A DNA stretch of 10,442 nt. Origin: Candidatus Cloacimonadota bacterium. GTDB taxonomy: Bacteria; Hydrothermota; E44-bin80. Below are positions 1-7,321 of this stretch, in pieces. Under the pieces are notes generated by a model. That model did no database searches. It was not told the origin of the DNA and was given only the letters and a program-made list of their open reading frames with translations. A program made the position numbers and the translations under genes. The first letter of the stretch is position 1; each line of letters opens with the position of its first letter. The DNA lies in contig SOKD01000164.1 in NCBI GenBank assembly GCA_004376305.1, positions 1-10,442 of the forward strand, read 5' to 3'.

Positions 1-770
1 GTCGCTCCAGTACCAGCGAACGGGTCAAACACAACATCGCCTTTATTTGAACTCGCCAGAACCACCTTTGCAAGCAATTTCTCAGGCTTCTGCGTAGGAT
101 GACGTGTATTCTCCCGCATAGACCAGAATGGAATGGTAATATCAACCCATATATTTGAAGGGAACGTTAATCTGAATTTTCCGGATTCTGAGTCCAGCCA
201 TCCTTTTGGCTTGCCTGCAACCCTGTAAGGTGCTCTGACACGTTTTTTCAGTTTAACGCTATCACTATTAAATGTGTACCTGTTTGAAACAGTACAAAAC
301 CAGATATCTTCCGAATTATTCTTCCAGTTCCTTCTGCTTCCCCTACCCTTCTCTCTCTCAAAGGTTATCCTGTTCCTTACAATGAAATATTTATCGCAGA
401 GCAAATGGATTACGCTTGAAGACTCCCATATTCCGCAAATATATATTGACGCTGTTGGCTTGAGGAGCCGTATTATCTTCCCAAGCCATGCATCCATCCA
501 ATCCATATATTCTTTCAGTTTCAACTTCTTGAATGATGTGAGGTTAAACTTCTTTGTCATATTATACGGAGGATCAACAAATAGCAAATCAACAAAAGAT
601 GAGGGCATGAAATCCATTATTTCAAAAATATCACCATGGATGACACTGTTCTCAACGTCTTTTTTCGAAACAGAGCCGGTAATTTCCTTCAATTGAGCTC
701 TGAACCCGTTTTTCTCATGTATTGTCAATGATAGCGTTCTATTTCTGGGTGCAGTTTCCTCTTTCTTCAC
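1..770 (-). CDS. Site-specific DNA methyltransferase, probably N6-adenine, beta-type motif order (partial, C-terminus off the left edge)
   Basis: Reading the minus strand from a GTG at 770-768 gives 256 uninterrupted codons up to the window edge. Residues 66-69 are DPPY, the catalytic motif IV of amino-methyltransferases. Residues 249-255 are DPFAGTG, the SAM-binding motif I, preceded by HPTQKP around residues 226-231. The order (catalytic motif first, SAM motif near the C-terminus) defines the beta class, and DPPY rather than SPPY favours N6-adenine as the product. The stretch between (about residues 120-225), rich in Arg, Lys and Trp and containing KNNSEDIW, is the likely target-recognition region. 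The GTG is chosen because an in-frame TGA lies at 785-783, no ATG comes before the HGDIFEIM strand, and AGG at 779-777 is suitably spaced. The NRTLSLT segment soon after the start looks like a normal N-terminus for this group. Whether it is an orphan methylase or part of a restriction system cannot be told, because the downstream side is missing. Confidence 0.9.
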   Translation of the reverse strand, partial: MKKEETAPRNRTLSLTIHEKNGFRAQLKEITGSVSKKDVENSVIHGDIFEIMDFMPSSFVDLLFVDPPYNMTKKFNLTSFKKLKLKEYMDWMDAWLGKIIRLLKPTASIYICGIWESSSVIHLLCDKYFIVRNRITFEREKGRGSRRNWKNNSEDIWFCTVSNRYTFNSDSVKLKKRVRAPYRVAGKPKGWLDSESGKFRLTFPSNIWVDITIPFWSMRENTRHPTQKPEKLLAKVVLASSNKGDVVFDPFAGTGA

Positions 771-870
771 GGGAAACCTATATCACACGTTTTTCATGCA
801 GTCAAGACATTTTCCGGGCTCATCAAGCGGTTGTAAACTCACGATCAGCAAGTGGCATTCCTTTTTATTC

Positions 871-899
871 TTGACAAACATAATATGCATTGATATTAT
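871..899 (+). promoter_or_regulatory. Sigma70-type promoter for the cyclase-like/valS operon
   Basis: TTGACA at 871-876 is a perfect -35 box, followed after exactly 17 bp by TATTAT at 894-899 (5 of 6 match to TATAAT). The expected transcription start is about 905-907, almost on top of the ATG at 908. It lies in the gap between the divergent methyltransferase and the operon. A TATAAT also exists on the minus strand at 900-895, but no convincing -35 box lies at the right distance from it. Confidence 0.7.
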
Positions 900-907
900 A
901 TTTTATT

Positions 908-3532
908 ATGCAAAAGCAAAGGATTGTAACTGCTGAGCAAATTGAGAAAAGTGCACTGTACAGTGATCAAGAAAAGATGAGTCTGTGCTCTATCTTCGGA
1001 CGGAAGGAGCAATTTAATGAGGATCTCAATAAGCTGGAATACAGATGGAATCTCATCGGTTTCCCTAATAATATCATAAAACTACTCAGAAATTATGCTA
1101 ATTCGGGAAAGATCTATGTCCTTGTGGACGATAGGCTAAGGGGATCCCTTGTCACATACGTCAGCAACACCATCCACATTCTGGAAAATGAAACAAACAA
1201 AGCAGTGCTGGCTGAAGGAATAAAGAAGACCAGAAAGAACCTCGAAAATACACTCATTCCATACTATACTGAATTCAGCAAGAACTATACTGCCGGTTCA
1301 ATGCTTTTCCATATTTTAATTAAGAACATGATTTCCCGTGTTATTCAAACGCAAACAACTGATAAAGCTGAAAAATTCATTACTTATGCAAACAATGAAA
1401 TAACAAAAACCTTGAACAACGCCCTAACGCTTGTATTAAAGAAAAGCCATCTTCCACTGCCTGAAAAAACGACACAATTTATAGAGACCATGCTCAAAAA
1501 AATACCTGTTTATTCCCATCCAATCAGCAAGACAGGGGAAAAAGAACTTGAGGAAATCCTTCTCCCAAGAGGATTATCATTAACACTCTTTAATCAGGTT
1601 TACCAATTGTTCTCCAATGAACTCAAGCAAACAATCGAAAAAAATCTTCTTCAGACTCTCTTATCACAGGAAATTCAAACCAAGCAGGAACTCATGGACA
1701 GCATAGAAATTCCCCTATCAAAAGTAGCAGCCGATGAAATAATCACTACGGTGAAACAATCCGTCTCAAAAAAGCTTGCTTCACTTGAAGAAAAGAAACT
1801 TGAAACTCAGAAAGAAATTGAAAAGAACTTCGACGGATTTGATGAAACGAGCAATCTTCTCTGGGAGGCAATCCATTCTGAGGTTAATACCATTAGAGAA
1901 GGAGCGCGCATTGCGAACATTGATGAAGTTTCCGAAAGGTCAGAGATTCTCAACACCTTCATCAACAAAAAGATGTGGTCTATCCGGGAAATAATACGAA
2001 AGAAAACCAAACTGGACAATGTAATACAAGAATATCGAAAACTGGAAACCTTGACCCGGGATCAACTCATCAAACACTCGGAGCAACTCAGAAAGGTGCC
2101 TCGGATTGAAAACCTCTCAAACCTATATTTTGCCTTTATTAAACACCATGGAGAAAACGTCAATGAATTTCCTTCAAAGATTGTTGCCGAAGCAGAAAAT
2201 ATTCTAAAAATATCAGAGAAGAACGAAAACAGAAAAATTTTCAATGCTTTTTGTGAAAAGCATTTCCTTGGAAAGAAATACTATCCTGATAGGCTGTTGC
2301 GAAGATTCATAAAATGCTTTGAAGACGCAATCATTCCTCTGTACATCCAGGATACACTCATGAAATTCTTCTCCATCTGGCCTCCAACCATAATAAAAGA
2401 CGGGCAAAAAGAACTACCGCATCTTGAAAAAGAAATCCTTTACGTGGGCGATTATTTGCTGCCAGAGAACAAATACATGAAGATGGGAGCGTTGCCCGTT
2501 GATGAAGATAGAGAGTTGGGGAGCAAGGATACAGGCATTGTCTTCATACTCGTTAAGAACTTTTCGCGATTGGTATCGGTACTCGTTTATGACATTCGTG
2601 GTTCAACTTTTATGGGCATGAAACTGGGAAATGCGCAGATTGAAAGCTCCATTCGCATGAAATTTGGCAAACGCATGCTTAAAATTGCAGAAAAATATGG
2701 TGCTTTTCCAATAAAGGATACCGGAGATGGAGGTATTCTCCTCTTTGCTGAGAATTCGAGAGAGCTCTTTGGCAAAATCTTTTCAATGGGACAAATGGCA
2801 CATGAGCTGATCCATAGAAAGCTCTCGAAAGACGATCTCATGCTGAGAGAAAGTGAGAAAAGCTCAAAAATGGCAATTCTTACCGCAAAGGAAATGATGC
2901 TCGAAGCTCAAACTTTTGTAAGTGAAAATATTGCTGAGTACTCTAACTGGTTTAAGGAGGAAAAAGAAAGAAGACTCTTCTTCAAGGGTATAAGTTACGC
3001 TCAACTTCCACCAATCTACAGAAAAATTTTCCAAATAGGCATTGGAATAACAAGTGGTCATGTCAACAAAGACATTCACTTCTCTATCAATGCCTACGGA
3101 AATCCTGATGTAACAGGCAATCTCGTACGAGACGCTAATCTTTATTCAAAAGCAAGACATCCCGACAGCTCGGTCATCCTTCTGGATAGCCCCAGCCTCC
3201 TCAATCTGCTTTTGAACGAGGAATTCATCGAACCTGTGGTTGAAGAGAGCAGAATTGGCGATTTCTCTGAAACGGAAATTTATCGATACTTGCTCGATAA
3301 AACGCTGAAACTGGCACGCGCACGAGACAGGAAGGTTGCATATAAATTAAAAAATTACGGGCTTGCAATAGAAAGGATTGGGTACAGAGTCCTTGAAACC
3401 GGAAAAGATGAAAGGATTATCCCTTCAATTAACATCCCCGGTTTGGGAGTGGAAATAATGGACGAAGGCGAATTCAAGCACAAAAAAGGCGGGATTGTCA
3501 AATTCATCTATGAAGTATCGATAGAAGGATAG
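908..3532 (+). CDS. Large protein with a C-terminal class III adenylate/guanylate cyclase-like domain
   Basis: This 874-residue protein has about 540 N-terminal residues that look almost entirely helical, with a charged coiled-coil-like stretch near 285-310. I do not recognise that part and see no transmembrane segment or signal peptide, so it is probably cytoplasmic. From about 555 to 760 it matches the class III nucleotidyl cyclase fold. VYDIRGST carries the first metal Asp (D562), KDTGDGG carries the second (D607) and an adenine-type Lys (K603), GIGITSG lies at 712-717, and DVTGNLV at 734-740 has the adenine-contacting Asp position. The transition-state Asn and Arg positions read Arg741 and Leu745, and the stretch between D607 and the GIGITSG strand is about 50 residues longer than usual. 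Activity is therefore uncertain; it may be a sensor or pseudocyclase. An in-frame TTG at 890 also opens the frame, but it lies inside the promoter, so ATG 908 is preferred; ATG 977 is an alternative. It is the first gene of the operon, 3 bp before valS. Confidence 0.75.
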   Translation: MQKQRIVTAEQIEKSALYSDQEKMSLCSIFGRKEQFNEDLNKLEYRWNLIGFPNNIIKLLRNYANSGKIYVLVDDRLRGSLVTYVSNTIHILENETNKAVLAEGIKKTRKNLENTLIPYYTEFSKNYTAGSMLFHILIKNMISRVIQTQTTDKAEKFITYANNEITKTLNNALTLVLKKSHLPLPEKTTQFIETMLKKIPVYSHPISKTGEKELEEILLPRGLSLTLFNQVYQLFSNELKQTIEKNLLQTLLSQEIQTKQELMDSIEIPLSKVAADEIITTVKQSVSKKLASLEEKKLETQKEIEKNFDGFDETSNLLWEAIHSEVNTIREGARIANIDEVSERSEILNTFINKKMWSIREIIRKKTKLDNVIQEYRKLETLTRDQLIKHSEQLRKVPRIENLSNLYFAFIKHHGENVNEFPSKIVAEAENILKISEKNENRKIFNAFCEKHFLGKKYYPDRLLRRFIKCFEDAIIPLYIQDTLMKFFSIWPPTIIKDGQKELPHLEKEILYVGDYLLPENKYMKMGALPVDEDRELGSKDTGIVFILVKNFSRLVSVLVYDIRGSTFMGMKLGNAQIESSIRMKFGKRMLKIAEKYGAFPIKDTGDGGILLFAENSRELFGKIFSMGQMAHELIHRKLSKDDLMLRESEKSSKMAILTAKEMMLEAQTFVSENIAEYSNWFKEEKERRLFFKGISYAQLPPIYRKIFQIGIGITSGHVNKDIHFSINAYGNPDVTGNLVRDANLYSKARHPDSSVILLDSPSLLNLLLNEEFIEPVVEESRIGDFSETEIYRYLLDKTLKLARARDRKVAYKLKNYGLAIERIGYRVLETGKDERIIPSINIPGLGVEIMDEGEFKHKKGGIVKFIYEVSIEG
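3523..3529 (+). promoter_or_regulatory. Ribosome binding site deciding the GTG start of valS
   Basis: AGAAGGA, inside the last codons of the upstream gene, sits 6 nt before the GTG at 3536. It supports that GTG, which gives the usual short ValRS N-terminus, and suggests translational coupling to the preceding gene. Confidence 0.7.
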
Positions 3533-3535
3533 ATT

Positions 3536-6184
3536 GTGGAAAAATCTTACAATCCGCAAGACATTGAGCAGAAATGGTATGAATTCTGGGAGAAGGAATC
3601 CCTTTTCAACGCTGATATTGATAAAACAAAAAAACCATACACCATTCTTATTCCACCACCAAATGTCACCGGCATACTAACCGTTGGACATGTGCTCAAT
3701 ATGGCACTCCAGGATATCATTATCCGATGGAAAAGAATGCAGGGGTATGCAGCATTATGGCTTCCTGGAGCAGATCATGCAGGTATAGCAACCCAGAATG
3801 TTGTTGAAGAGAAGCTCGCTCAAGAAGGTATAACGCGACATGACCTCGGCAGGGAAGCATTTGTAAAAAAAGTCTGGGAATGGAAGGAAATCTATGAAGA
3901 GAGAATCATTTCACAATTAAAAGCTCTGGGATCATCATGCGACTGGAGGAGAAAACGGTTCACCCTGGATGAAGGACTTTCGCGTGCCGTTCGGCAAGTA
4001 TTCTGCAAGCTGTTTGAGAAAGGTCTTATCTACAGGGGGAACTACATAATTAATTATTGTCCGCGCTGCAAGACTGCTCTTTCAAACGATGAGGTTGAGC
4101 ATATTGATACACAGGGAAAACTATACTACATAAAATACCCCATGGAAGGAAAAAAAGGTTTTCTAACTGTTGCAACAACGCGTCCTGAAACAATGCTGGG
4201 TGATACGGCACTGGCATACCACCCGGATGATAACCGATTTAAACCGTACAAGAATAAAAAAGCTGTTATTCCCATTATTGGAAGAAAAATCAAGATCATA
4301 GAGGATGAATTCGTTGATCGGAAATTTGGCACCGGCCTGGTTAAGGTTACTCCCGCCCATGACACAAATGATTTTGAAATATCGAAAAGGCATGATCTGG
4401 ATATTATCTATGTCATCGATGATGCCGGGAAGATGACCGGTGAAGCAGGAAAGTACAAGGGAATGGATAGATTCGAAGCAAGAAAGGTACTTATTAATGA
4501 CCTGAAGGAAATGGGTCTCATGGAAAAGGTGATCAAACATAATTATGCTATCGGTCAATGTTACCGCTGTGATACTATAATTGAACCTTACCTTTCTACA
4601 CAATGGTTTGTAAAGATGAAACCCCTTGCTGAAAAAGCAATTGACGTTGTTAAACGGGGTGAGATTGCCTTCCATCTTCCCAGATGGAAGAAAGTATATT
4701 TTCACTGGCTCGAGAACGTCAGAGATTGGTGTATCTCCCGGCAGTTATGGTGGGGACACAGAATTCCTGTGTGGTATTGTAAAAAATGCAACAAATTCAT
4801 CGTCAGCATTGAAAAACCAGAAAAATGTGCACAATGCGGTTGTGTTGATTTCAGACAGGACGAGGACGTTCTCGATACCTGGTTTTCTTCCTGGCTCTGG
4901 CCTTTCTCAACCCTGGGCTGGCCTGAGCAGACAGAGGAACTGGACTACTTCTTCCCAACAGATACACTTATTACTGGCTGGGACATAATTTTCCTGTGGG
5001 TTGCTCGAATGATCATGGCATCCATTGAATTCACGGGTACCATTCCTTTTAAGGATGTATATTTCAATGGCATGGTTCGTGATGAAAACAGAAAAAAACT
5101 TTCGAAATCCCTTGGCAATTCTCCTGATCCTTCAGCCCTTATTAAACAGTACGGTGCGGATGCTTTTAGAATTGGATTGCTCTTTATAACACCAGAAGGA
5201 CAGGATGTGCTTTTCAGCACAGAAAGACTGGATGTTGGACGAAACTTCGCGAATAAAATATGGAATGCATCCCGGTTCGTTCTTTCCACCATTGAAAAGC
5301 AAAGTCATAGCATTAAAGATGAAACAGTTGTTGCGGAAACGGCAGAAGGAAAATGGATTCTCTCCGAAATTCAGAAACTCGTGAATGACATCACCTCGTT
5401 TATGAAACACTATAGATTTAACGATGTAGCCAAAACACTGTATGATTTCTTCTGGCACGAATTCTGTGATTGGTATCTCGAAATGATAAAACCCATCCTC
5501 AAACAAAATAATAAAGGAACGACCCGGAATATCTGCTCGGTTATGGCATACACACTGAAAACGCTCATGAAACTTCTGCACCCCTTTATGCCGTTCATAA
5601 CAGAAGAGATCTATCAAAGGCTCCCTCATCGTGAGAAGAGCATTATGATTAGTTCCTGGCCGAAGCCCGATAAGGAGCGCATTAATAAAGAAATTGAAAA
5701 CGACATCAAACGTTTGAAAACAATCGTTATGGCTCTCCGAAACATTAGAGGAGAAATGAGTGTACCACCAAGGCGTTTAGCTCCCTGTATTATTACTTCT
5801 TCCAGCGCAGATTCTCTCAAGTGGACACCCAAATATGAAATATACATCAAAGAGCTCGGGAAGGTTGACGAACTCATCATTGGTGTGAACATTCCAAAAC
5901 CACCTTTCTCCGCTTCCTGGGTAATAGAGAGTACTGACATTTTTGTTCCTTTGAAAGGACTTATAGATATCGATGTTGAGAAATCACGTCTTTCGAAAGA
6001 GATAGGGAAATTAGAAAAGGAAACTATTAACATCGACAAGAAATTATCAAATCCGAAATTTCTCAAAAAGGCACCAAAAGAAGTTGTTGAGAACACGGAA
6101 AAGAAAAAGACGGATTTTATTACAAAAATTGAAAAACTCAAAAGAAACCTTGAAACCATTCTTGAAGTAAACAAAGATGAGTAA
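3536..6184 (+). CDS. valS: Valyl-tRNA synthetase
   Basis: This enzyme charges tRNA-Val with valine using ATP in the cytoplasm. Its 882 residues are a normal bacterial length. The class I signatures are PPPNVTG followed by TVGH at 49-52 (the HIGH site with Thr in the first position) and KLSKS at 521-525 (the KMSKS site). The CP1 editing domain shows TTRPETM at 214-220 and VTPAHD at 271-276, the pocket that hydrolyses mischarged Thr-tRNA. Cys pairs at 415/418 and 431/434 (plus C436) form a probable zinc knuckle just before DVLDTWFSSWLWP, a ValRS-typical segment. The anticodon-binding domain follows from about residue 600. The last 65 residues or so are the Lys/Glu-rich coiled-coil arm that grips the tRNA. 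The gene is second in a tight operon: its start is 3 bp after the cyclase-like stop and its last 8 nt overlap the next gene. No T-box or other leader lies directly before it, so it probably depends on the promoter at 871. Confidence 0.98.
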   Translation: MEKSYNPQDIEQKWYEFWEKESLFNADIDKTKKPYTILIPPPNVTGILTVGHVLNMALQDIIIRWKRMQGYAALWLPGADHAGIATQNVVEEKLAQEGITRHDLGREAFVKKVWEWKEIYEERIISQLKALGSSCDWRRKRFTLDEGLSRAVRQVFCKLFEKGLIYRGNYIINYCPRCKTALSNDEVEHIDTQGKLYYIKYPMEGKKGFLTVATTRPETMLGDTALAYHPDDNRFKPYKNKKAVIPIIGRKIKIIEDEFVDRKFGTGLVKVTPAHDTNDFEISKRHDLDIIYVIDDAGKMTGEAGKYKGMDRFEARKVLINDLKEMGLMEKVIKHNYAIGQCYRCDTIIEPYLSTQWFVKMKPLAEKAIDVVKRGEIAFHLPRWKKVYFHWLENVRDWCISRQLWWGHRIPVWYCKKCNKFIVSIEKPEKCAQCGCVDFRQDEDVLDTWFSSWLWPFSTLGWPEQTEELDYFFPTDTLITGWDIIFLWVARMIMASIEFTGTIPFKDVYFNGMVRDENRKKLSKSLGNSPDPSALIKQYGADAFRIGLLFITPEGQDVLFSTERLDVGRNFANKIWNASRFVLSTIEKQSHSIKDETVVAETAEGKWILSEIQKLVNDITSFMKHYRFNDVAKTLYDFFWHEFCDWYLEMIKPILKQNNKGTTRNICSVMAYTLKTLMKLLHPFMPFITEEIYQRLPHREKSIMISSWPKPDKERINKEIENDIKRLKTIVMALRNIRGEMSVPPRRLAPCIITSSSADSLKWTPKYEIYIKELGKVDELIIGVNIPKPPFSASWVIESTDIFVPLKGLIDIDVEKSRLSKEIGKLEKETINIDKKLSNPKFLKKAPKEVVENTEKKKTDFITKIEKLKRNLETILEVNKDE

Positions 6185-6815
6185 ACAAACAAAGAAGAAA
6201 CGGGTCAGGGATCACCTCGCAAAGAAAAGAGGGATAAAGAAGCAAAGAAAGAAAACACCTCCCCCTTCTTCAAAAAAACAAGTTGATCCTGAAATGCTGA
6301 GCAAAATGATGCTGGCAACCATTTCACTCGCAGACCTTGAGGAACTGCGTGATGTCGCGTTTGATAGCCAGAAACTGGATGAATATCTTAAGAGCACAAA
6401 GGATTCGCTGGAGCAAGAACCTATCGATTTCATACGCGAAGGGATTAAGTTCGTTCTATCTCCTGATTTCCTTGATGATATAAGAAACCGTTTTGTTTCG
6501 TTAGTTGAACAAGAAAAGGCACCTGAACATATTCTTTCAAGCATAGACACCTATTTCAGACTTCTTGCAATGGGTGTTTTGCCAGAATACATCCCTACTC
6601 ACATTATGCTCTTTGCAAAGCAGGTAAAGAAACATCCACTTGCCGATGATCCCAAAATATGGAAGTACATCATAGATTTCCTCCCAAAGAAAGTTTTGCC
6701 TCCGGACGAGAAAGGGACCATTATTATACCCGGCACTGAAAAACAAGAATCAAAAAAAGAAAAAAAAGAAGAAAAGCGTGACGAACGTTACCCCCATATT
6801 ATCCTTCCAAAGTAA
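6177..6815 (+). CDS. Unknown basic protein with charged tails, third gene of the operon
   Basis: I do not recognise this 212-residue protein. The first 34 residues contain 16 Lys or Arg, then a short PPPSSKK linker. Residues about 37-170 look mostly helical, with acidic and hydrophobic residues alternating (for example LADLEELRDVAF). The tail around 188-204 is dominated by Lys and Glu and is followed by YPHIILPK. There is no signal peptide, membrane segment, Cys/His cluster or obvious catalytic motif. The basic head would suit binding to RNA, DNA or ribosomes, but this is inference only. The start overlaps the end of valS by 8 nt (ATG inside GATGAGTAA), so it is probably translated by coupling; only a weak GAAG lies upstream. 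A start further in, at the Met around residue 40, would remove the basic head, but the overlap geometry favours the ATG at 6177. Confidence 0.8.
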   Translation: MSKQTKKKRVRDHLAKKRGIKKQRKKTPPPSSKKQVDPEMLSKMMLATISLADLEELRDVAFDSQKLDEYLKSTKDSLEQEPIDFIREGIKFVLSPDFLDDIRNRFVSLVEQEKAPEHILSSIDTYFRLLAMGVLPEYIPTHIMLFAKQVKKHPLADDPKIWKYIIDFLPKKVLPPDEKGTIIIPGTEKQESKKEKKEEKRDERYPHIILPK

Positions 6816-6826
6816 ACACCATAAAT

Positions 6827-6849
6827 CGCCACAGATAAACACTGATAAT
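6827..6849. repeat. Possible degenerate dispersed repeat (CACAGAT/ACTGATAA words)
   Basis: CGCCACAGATAAACACTGAT begins 12 bp after the operon stop and resembles low-complexity words often seen between genes of uncultured bacteria. ACCACGGAGACATAG at about 6881-6895 has a similar look, and an inverted CACAGAT word sits at 7249-7243. There is no second full copy in the window, so this rests on resemblance only. Confidence 0.2.
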
Positions 6850-7011
6850 TTCTGATTACCTCCTCCACGCCAAGACAATAACCACGGAGACATAGGCAAC
6901 TTCAAGTTAAAAGGAAAAAGTGAAAAGTGAAATCCTAATTGCTCTATGCCGAAATATTGACAGGAACTTTCAAGAGAGCTGAAGAGATATCAAAACCCAT
7001 CAAAAATGCCT

Positions 7012-7034
7012 GTAGTCGCAGGTTTCACCCCGTG
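7012..7034 (+). repeat. REP-like hairpin, copy 1 (degenerate)
   Basis: GTAG, one spacer base, then arms CGCAGGT and CCCCGTG around a TTCA loop. Two of the seven pairs are broken and one is a G-T wobble, so this looks like a decayed copy of the intact unit at 7071. It has the same orientation as copy 2 and lies 36 bp before it. Confidence 0.6.
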
Positions 7035-7070
7035 TAATAGGAAAATTTTCGCAAATAATGGTATTACAAA

Positions 7071-7093
7071 GTAGGCGCAGGCTTCAGCCTGCG
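7071..7093 (+). repeat. REP-like hairpin, copy 2 (intact)
   Basis: GTAG, one spacer base, then perfect 7-bp arms CGCAGGC and GCCTGCG around TTCA. The GTAG tetranucleotide at the 5' foot of an imperfect or perfect hairpin is the hallmark of REP sequences processed by IS200/IS605-related Y1 transposases (RAYTs). No such transposase is in the window. Confidence 0.75.
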
Positions 7094-7122
7094 AGCTTAA
7101 CTATGACAAATATATTAAGTTA

Positions 7123-7145
7123 CGCAACCTAAAGGTTGCGGCTAC
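7123..7145 (-). repeat. REP-like hairpin, copy 3 (intact, inverted)
   Basis: Read on the minus strand it is GTAG, one spacer base, then arms CGCAACC and GGTTGCG around TTTA. It is the same template as copy 2 with two stem pairs exchanged (G-C to A-T and G-C to C-G), so pairing is kept while sequence changes. It lies 29 bp from copy 2 in head-to-head inversion, the arrangement of a BIME or REPIN. Confidence 0.75.
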
Positions 7146-7255
7146 CATACTCGCGTTCTAATTCTGGCACAGTCTCTAAAGGGGTCATGCGCTGCGCTGT
7201 AAACAAACACCTCTGACTATAAGTGACCACATAATGGGTCCAATCTGTGTAATCA

Positions 7256-7283
7256 AAGATTTCCCAAGAACGTGAGAAATCTT
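7256..7283. repeat. AT-rich inverted repeat upstream of the transglycosylase promoter
   Basis: AAGATTTC at 7256-7263 and GAAATCTT at 7276-7283 form an 8-bp perfect stem with a 12-nt loop, ending 9 bp before the candidate -35 box. It could be an operator or a weak terminator (AAATTTT follows), but the stem is A+T-rich and may be chance. Confidence 0.3.
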
Positions 7284-7292
7284 AAATTTTCC

Positions 7293-7321
7293 TTGACTTT
7301 CGGAACCGCATAGGGTAGTAT
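7293..7321 (+). promoter_or_regulatory. Candidate sigma70 promoter for the lytic transglycosylase gene
   Basis: TTGACT at 7293-7298 (5 of 6) and TAGTAT at 7316-7321 (4 of 6) are separated by 17 bp. A start near 7328 would leave a leader of about 68 nt before the ATG at 7396. The leader contains AGCGATAA-like words twice but no riboswitch fold that I recognise. Confidence 0.45.

Noticed and set aside
274..696. Plus-strand 140-codon open frame
   Set aside because: It is antisense to the methyltransferase, whose motifs (DPPY, DPFAGTG) are unmistakable on the minus strand; the plus-strand product has no recognisable feature.
783..890. Minus-strand 35-codon frame with a CLDC motif before the methyltransferase
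   Set aside because: It has no Shine-Dalgarno sequence and overlaps the promoter of the divergent operon, so I do not call it a gene; the phase relation to the methyltransferase is kept as a finding only.
3530..3538. Cyclase-like gene and valS share a reading frame, separated only by TAG and one codon, suggesting a read-through fusion
   Set aside because: ValRS has a normal N-terminus at the GTG and its own well-placed Shine-Dalgarno sequence, so an ordinary operon junction explains it.
4163..4705. Minus-strand 180-codon open frame inside valS
   Set aside because: It is a shadow of the well-supported valS gene and lacks any motif of its own.
7012..7145. CRISPR-like array
   Set aside because: There are only three units, one inverted, with internal perfect hairpins and unequal gaps of 36 and 29 bp; no cas gene is nearby.
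7071..7146. REP hairpins read as Rho-independent terminators
   Set aside because: Neither intact hairpin is followed by a T-run on either strand, and their GTAG feet and inverted pairing fit REP elements better.
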